Origin: Oscillospiraceae bacterium | GTDB taxonomy: Bacteria; Bacillota_A; Clostridia; Oscillospirales; Oscillospiraceae | Assembly: GCA_017411665.1 (NCBI GenBank) | Contig: JAFQPT010000131.1 | Location: forward strand, 1 to 16,915 | DNA length: 16,915 nt | Direction of reading: 5' to 3' | Part shown: positions 13,071-16,915 of the stretch, one piece after another | How the letters are laid out: the number at the start of each line of letters is the position of its first letter | Numbering within the stretch: the stretch's first letter is position 1 | The notes under the pieces: generated by a model | Seen by the model: the letters and a program-made list of their open reading frames with translations, nothing else | Told to the model about the DNA's origin: nothing | The model's database searches: none | Translations under genes and position numbers: made by a program

Positions 13071-16000
13071 ATGGCGAAGAACAAAGTCTTCAAAACAATG
13101 GACGGCAACGAAGCGGCTGCGTATGTTTCCTACGCATTCACCGAAGTTGCGACCATTTACCCCATCACCCCGTCCAGCCCTATGGCTGACCACGTAGACG
13201 AATGGTCTGCAAACGGCAAGAAAAATCTGTTCGGCCAGCCCGTAAAGCTGGTAGAAATGCAGGCAGAATCCGGCGCGGCAGGTGCAATGCACGGTTCTCT
13301 GGAAACCGGTTCTCTGACTTCCACCTATACTGCTTCTCAAGGTCTGCTGCTGATGGTGCCTACCATGTTCCGTATGGGCGGTTCTATGCTGCCCGGCGTG
13401 ATGCATGTTTCGGCACGTACGGTAGGTACTCATGCGGTATCTATTTTCGGTGACCACTCTGACGTCATGGCATGTCGCCAGACCGGTTGGGCACAGATGG
13501 CATCTGCTTCCGTTCAGGAATGTATGGACCTGGCAGCGGTTTCTCATTTGTCCGCCATCAAGGGCTCTATTCCCTTCCAGCACTTCTTTGACGGCTTCCG
13601 TACTTCTCACGAATTGCAGAAGATTGAAGTTCTGGACTACGAAGATCTGGCGGGGCTCCTTGACTGGGAGGCTGTGCAGAAGTTTAGAGACCATGCACTG
13701 TCTACCGAACATCCCACCGTTCGTTCCACCGTTCAAAACGGCGACACGTTCTTCCAGCAGCGTGAAGCATGCAACAGTGCATACGATGCTCTGCCCGATA
13801 TTGTAGAGTATTACATGAACGAAATCAGTAAGCTGACCGGCCGCAGCTATAAGCTGTTCAACTACTACGGTGCTCCCGATGCGGAACGCGTAGTTGTTGC
13901 AATGGGGTCTGTTTGTGATACCCTGGAAGAAGTGGTTGACTATCTGAATGCGCAGGGCGAAAAGGTCGGTATGATCAAGGTTTCTCTGTACCGTCCCTTC
14001 TCCATGAAGCATCTGATGGCTGCCATTCCCGCAACCGCAAAGTGTATCTCCGTTCTGGACCGCACCAAGGAACCCGGCTCTCTGGGCGAACCGCTGTATC
14101 TGGACGTTTGTGCAGCGCTGATTGAAAACGGCTACACCGGCAAGGTTCTGGCAGGCCGTTACGGTCTGGCATCCAAGGATACCACTCCTGCGCAGATGAA
14201 GGCCGTTTACGACAACATGGCCGGCGAGCAGAAGAACCATTTCACCGTCGGCATCAACGACGATGTGACCTTCCTGTCTCTGCCCGTTGGCGAAAACATC
14301 GTCACTGCAGGCAAGAGCATTATTTCCTGCAAGTTCTGGGGTCTGGGCTCCGACGGTACCGTTGGCGCAAACAAGAACTCCATTAAAATCATCGGCGACA
14401 ACACCGATCAGTATGCACAGGCATATTTTGAATACGACTCCAAGAAGTCCGGCGGTGTAACCAAGTCCCACCTGCGTTTCGGTCACGAACCGATCCGCAG
14501 CACCTATTATGTCACCATGGCTGACTTTGTAGCCTGCCACAAGCAGTCTTACATCAAGTCCTTTGATATCGTTTCCGAAATCAAGCCCGGCGGTATCTTC
14601 CTGCTGAATACCGGCTGGAAGGGCGCAGAGCTGGAAGCTCAGCTGCCCAACAAGGTCAAGCGCATCATTGCTGAACGCGGCATCAAGTTCTACACCATCG
14701 ATGCAACCGAAATCGCCGCAGAACTGGGTCTGGGCAACCGCACCAACACCGTTTTGCAGGCTGCATTCTTCAAGCTCTCCGGCATCATGCCCATTGAAGA
14801 AGCTGTCGGCCACATGAAGGGCGCAATCGTCAAGTCTTACTCCAAGAAGGGTCAGAAGGTCGTCGACATGAACTGCGCAGCAGTTGACAAGGGTGTTGAC
14901 GCAATCGTTCCCATTGAAGTGAAGGACGAATGGAAGAATCTGGTAGACGAAGTTCCGGTCAAGGACATGAGCCTGCCTCACTATATCCGCGAAATCCTGC
15001 AGCCTGTCAACAATCAGGCAGGCGATACTCTGCCCGTCAGCGTATTTATGCCTTATGCAGACGGCGTTTGCCCCTCCGATACCACTCAGTACGAAAAGCG
15101 CGGCATCGCAGTGGACGTTCCTCAGTGGATCCCCGAAAACTGCATCGGCTGCAACAAGTGCTCTCTGGTCTGCCCCCATGCAGCAATTCGTCCCTTCCTG
15201 CTGAATGCGGAAGAAGAAGCAGCAAAGCCCGAAGCATTCGTCACCAAGAAGGCAATCGGCAAGGGCTTCGAAGGTCTGACCTATCGTGTACAGGTCGATC
15301 CTCTGGACTGCCAGGGCTGCGGCTCCTGCGCAAATGTCTGCCCTGTTAAGAACAAGGCTCTGGTCATGCAGCCTCTGGACACCCAGCTGGCTGAACAGGC
15401 AAACTGGGATCACGCTCTGACTCTGTCCAAGAAGGAAAATCCCATGGACAAGTTCACTGTCAAGGGCAGCCAGTACGAACAGCCTCTGTACGAATTCTGC
15501 GGCGCATGTGCAGGCTGCGGCGAAGCTCCCTACATGAAGTTGATGTCTCAGCTGTTCGGTGACCGCATGTATCTGGCAACCGCAACCGGTTGTGTTCTGG
15601 TTGTCAGCGCTTCCACTCCCGCATATCCCTTCCATATCAACGAAAAGGGTCACGGTGTAGCATCTTCCAACTCTTTGTTTGAAAACAACGCAGAATTTAG
15701 CTTGGGCATGGTTCTGTCTGTAGAACAGATGCGCAACCAGGTCAAGACCCACGCAGCAGCACTGGTTGCAGAAACCGGCGATGCAGCACTGAAGGCAGCT
15801 GCACAGGCATGGCTGGATGAAGGTGACATCGGGGACAAGACCCGCGCTTTGTCCGAAGCATTCGTTGCTGCTCTGGAAGCAACCGACTGCAAGAGCGAAC
15901 ACATCAAGTTCCTGCTGGCTAACAAGGACGCACTGCCCAAGAAGAGCATGTGGATGTACGGCGGCGACGGCTGGGCATACGACATCGGCTACGGCGGTCT

Positions 16001-16589
16001 GGACCACATTCTGGCAAGCGGCGCTGACGTGAACATTCTGGTTGTTGACACCGAAGTTTACTCCAACACCGGCGGTCAGGCATCCAAGGCAACTCAGATC
16101 GGCGCGGTTGCACAGTTTGCAAACGCAGGCAAGGATAGAGTCAAGAAGGATCTGGGCGCTATCGCAATGACCTACGGCGATGTTTATGTGGCTCAGGTTG
16201 CAATGGGCGCAAACGAACAGCATCTGATCACCTGTCTGAAGGAAGCAGAAGCACATAAGGGCGTATCTCTGATCATTGCTTATGCACCCTGCATCAACCA
16301 CGGTCTGAACAACGGCATGGGTCTGTCTCAGGCAGAAGAAAAGATGGCAACCGAATGCGGTTACTGGCCTCTGTGGCGTTATGTTCCCGCAAACATTGAA
16401 AAGGGTGAAAATCCCTTTATCCTGTCCAGCAAGGAACCCAACGGCAAGCTGCGTGAGTTTATGATGGGCGAAACCCGTTTCGCATCTCTGACTCGCACCT
16501 TCCCCGAAACCGCGGAAAGACTGTTTGCGGAAGCAGAAGTACAGTGCGAAAAGCGCTACGCAAAGTACAAGAAGCTGGCTGATCAGTAA
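13071..16589 (+). CDS. nifJ: Pyruvate:ferredoxin (flavodoxin) oxidoreductase
   Basis: This 1172-residue cytoplasmic enzyme converts pyruvate and CoA to acetyl-CoA and CO2 with reduction of ferredoxin, central to anaerobic fermentation. All domains of the single-chain enzyme are present in order: the N-terminal domain with YPITPSSP (30-37) and E66; the region with GDHSDVMACRQTG; the CoA-binding domain with EPGSLGEPLYLDV (334-346); a ferredoxin domain with two 4Fe-4S sets (C691, C694, C697, C701 and C747, C750, C753, C757); and the thiamine diphosphate domain with GDGWAYDIGYGG (near D966) and YSNTGGQASK. Proximal cluster ligands are C813, C816, C841 and C1074. The stretch after C841 is unusual (see findings). 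GGGAGG sits nine bases before ATG 13071. It has its own promoter and terminator. Confidence 0.97.
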   Translation: MAKNKVFKTMDGNEAAAYVSYAFTEVATIYPITPSSPMADHVDEWSANGKKNLFGQPVKLVEMQAESGAAGAMHGSLETGSLTSTYTASQGLLLMVPTMFRMGGSMLPGVMHVSARTVGTHAVSIFGDHSDVMACRQTGWAQMASASVQECMDLAAVSHLSAIKGSIPFQHFFDGFRTSHELQKIEVLDYEDLAGLLDWEAVQKFRDHALSTEHPTVRSTVQNGDTFFQQREACNSAYDALPDIVEYYMNEISKLTGRSYKLFNYYGAPDAERVVVAMGSVCDTLEEVVDYLNAQGEKVGMIKVSLYRPFSMKHLMAAIPATAKCISVLDRTKEPGSLGEPLYLDVCAALIENGYTGKVLAGRYGLASKDTTPAQMKAVYDNMAGEQKNHFTVGINDDVTFLSLPVGENIVTAGKSIISCKFWGLGSDGTVGANKNSIKIIGDNTDQYAQAYFEYDSKKSGGVTKSHLRFGHEPIRSTYYVTMADFVACHKQSYIKSFDIVSEIKPGGIFLLNTGWKGAELEAQLPNKVKRIIAERGIKFYTIDATEIAAELGLGNRTNTVLQAAFFKLSGIMPIEEAVGHMKGAIVKSYSKKGQKVVDMNCAAVDKGVDAIVPIEVKDEWKNLVDEVPVKDMSLPHYIREILQPVNNQAGDTLPVSVFMPYADGVCPSDTTQYEKRGIAVDVPQWIPENCIGCNKCSLVCPHAAIRPFLLNAEEEAAKPEAFVTKKAIGKGFEGLTYRVQVDPLDCQGCGSCANVCPVKNKALVMQPLDTQLAEQANWDHALTLSKKENPMDKFTVKGSQYEQPLYEFCGACAGCGEAPYMKLMSQLFGDRMYLATATGCVLVVSASTPAYPFHINEKGHGVASSNSLFENNAEFSLGMVLSVEQMRNQVKTHAAALVAETGDAALKAAAQAWLDEGDIGDKTRALSEAFVAALEATDCKSEHIKFLLANKDALPKKSMWMYGGDGWAYDIGYGGLDHILASGADVNILVVDTEVYSNTGGQASKATQIGAVAQFANAGKDRVKKDLGAIAMTYGDVYVAQVAMGANEQHLITCLKEAEAHKGVSLIIAYAPCINHGLNNGMGLSQAEEKMATECGYWPLWRYVPANIEKGENPFILSSKEPNGKLREFMMGETRFASLTRTFPETAERLFAEAEVQCEKRYAKYKKLADQ

Positions 16590-16602
16590 TATCATATCAA
16601 TC

Positions 16603-16630
16603 AAAAAGGCACCCAATCGGGTGCCTTTTT
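16603..16630 (+). terminator. nifJ terminator
   Basis: AAAAAGGCACCC (16603-16614) pairs with GGGTGCCTTTTT (16619-16630) around AATC, a textbook intrinsic terminator that also works on the other strand. Confidence 0.93.
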
Positions 16631-16680
16631 GTAGATAAGTGATAAGCGTAGCAAAGGATTTCAAAGAAAGATAAAATAGT

Positions 16681-16711
16681 AAGAGGCACTTCAAACGAAG
16701 TGCCTCTTTTT
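16681..16711. terminator. Second intrinsic terminator
   Basis: AAGAGGCACTTC (16681-16692) pairs with GAAGTGCCTCTT (16697-16708) around AAAC, and the T-run continues to 16711. It may back up the nifJ terminator or shield the IS element from outside transcription. Bases 16631-16680 hold nothing I recognise. Confidence 0.75.
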
Positions 16712-16779
16712 GTATACAGAAAACCACTGGCTGGGCCAGTGGTTCAAAAAAGCCTACGGCGATGAGGCGGACACAGAAA

Positions 16780-16838
16780 CTCCCTTTGCTTTATACTGGA
16801 AGTGCGGTCGCCAACTGCACAAAGAAAAGCAAAGGGAG
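16780..16838 (+). promoter_or_regulatory. Stem sequestering the tnpA ribosome-binding site
   Basis: CTCCCTTTGCTTT (16780-16792) pairs over 13 bases with AAAGCAAAGGGAG (16826-16838). The right arm contains the AGGGAGG ribosome site of tnpA (16833-16839). IS200 is known to repress its transposase by this type of translation-blocking stem. The loop holds a smaller GTGC/GCAC stem (16802-16820). Confidence 0.75.
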
Positions 16839-16847
16839 GACATTCAA

Positions 16848-16915
16848 ATGAGCCTGAATGACGTAAATAGTTTATCTCATACAAAATGGAATTGCAAATA
16901 TCACATAGTGTTTGC
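16848..16915 (+). CDS. tnpA: IS200-like HUH transposase, N-terminal 22 codons only
   Basis: Only the start is in the window. The frame carries NSLSHTKWNCKYHIVF, the conserved opening strand of IS200/IS605 TnpA (Y1 transposase). The catalytic HUH motif and tyrosine lie beyond the window. It would cut and rejoin single-stranded DNA at the element's ends. The start is fixed by GGGAGG nine bases upstream. Whether the gene is intact cannot be judged. Confidence 0.88.
   Translation, partial: MSLNDVNSLSHTKWNCKYHIVF

Larger units (their letters stand above)
16722..16915 (+). mobile_element. IS200/IS605-family insertion sequence, left part, cut by the window edge
   Basis: A 10-base stem, AACCACTGGC (16722-16731) with GCCAGTGGTT (16735-16744) and loop TGG, is the kind of subterminal hairpin that single-strand HUH transposases recognise. 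It is followed by a long leader and the start of tnpA. IS200-type elements have no terminal inverted repeats or target duplication, so the exact left end, somewhat before 16722, cannot be placed. Confidence 0.75.

Noticed and set aside
12945..16727. Very long open frame on the minus strand opposite nifJ (and similar ones opposite prfC and feoB)
   Set aside because: Antisense shadow of a strongly codon-biased gene; its residue pattern (many Cys, His, Val) follows from the complementary codons and carries no domain.

Overview
The window looks like a chromosomal segment of a strictly anaerobic, moderate-G+C member of the Clostridia, most likely a gut Oscillospirales/Ruminococcaceae-type organism. 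This is inferred from gene content and style: a pyruvate:ferredoxin oxidoreductase, an Feo iron system with its Cys-rich companion peptide, an ABC/LytTR/DUF3021 cassette, an Rpn-family remnant, AGGAGG-type ribosome sites and many extended -10 promoters. No 16S rRNA or other taxonomic marker is present, so the placement is tentative.

Layout. (1) 1-3200 is visibly more A+T-rich. It holds the C-terminal remnant of an Rpn/PD-(D/E)XK transposase-nuclease, then a tightly coupled four-gene operon: ABC ATPase, ABC-2 permease, LytTR regulator and DUF3021 membrane protein. A candidate LytTR site lies just upstream of its promoter. (2) 3195-4142, minus strand, is a membrane-anchored family 2 glycosyltransferase. 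(3) 4459-5451 is a secreted lipoprotein with a probable parallel beta-helix. (4) 5534-8015, minus strand, is an iron-uptake operon: a FeoA-FeoB fusion followed by a 40-residue FeoB-associated Cys-rich membrane peptide. Its promoter overlaps two abutting TTAG-N6-CTAA palindromes, the expected layout for a DtxR-type iron repressor. (5) 8170-9887 holds two tandem paralogous alpha/beta hydrolases of the hormone-sensitive-lipase type. (6) 10020-12759 holds prfC (release factor 3), a heavily folded 215-base element ending in an intrinsic terminator, and a TIGR01212/YhcC-type radical SAM gene. (7) 13071-16589 is nifJ with its own promoter and a hairpin-bearing leader. (8) The right end enters an IS200/IS605-type element cut off by the window edge; the start of tnpA is preceded by a stem that would hide its ribosome-binding site.

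Most genes are ordinary housekeeping or accessory functions. The least explained feature is the folded element at 11620-11834 between prfC and the radical SAM gene. Its terminator arm can alternatively pair with a segment about 150 bases upstream, so it could be an attenuator or a dispersed structured repeat. Other points worth a look are the two iron-type operators, the LytTR-type direct repeat, an altered segment around a cluster cysteine of NifJ, and the fused FeoAB. I saw no CRISPR array, tRNA, rRNA or prophage.
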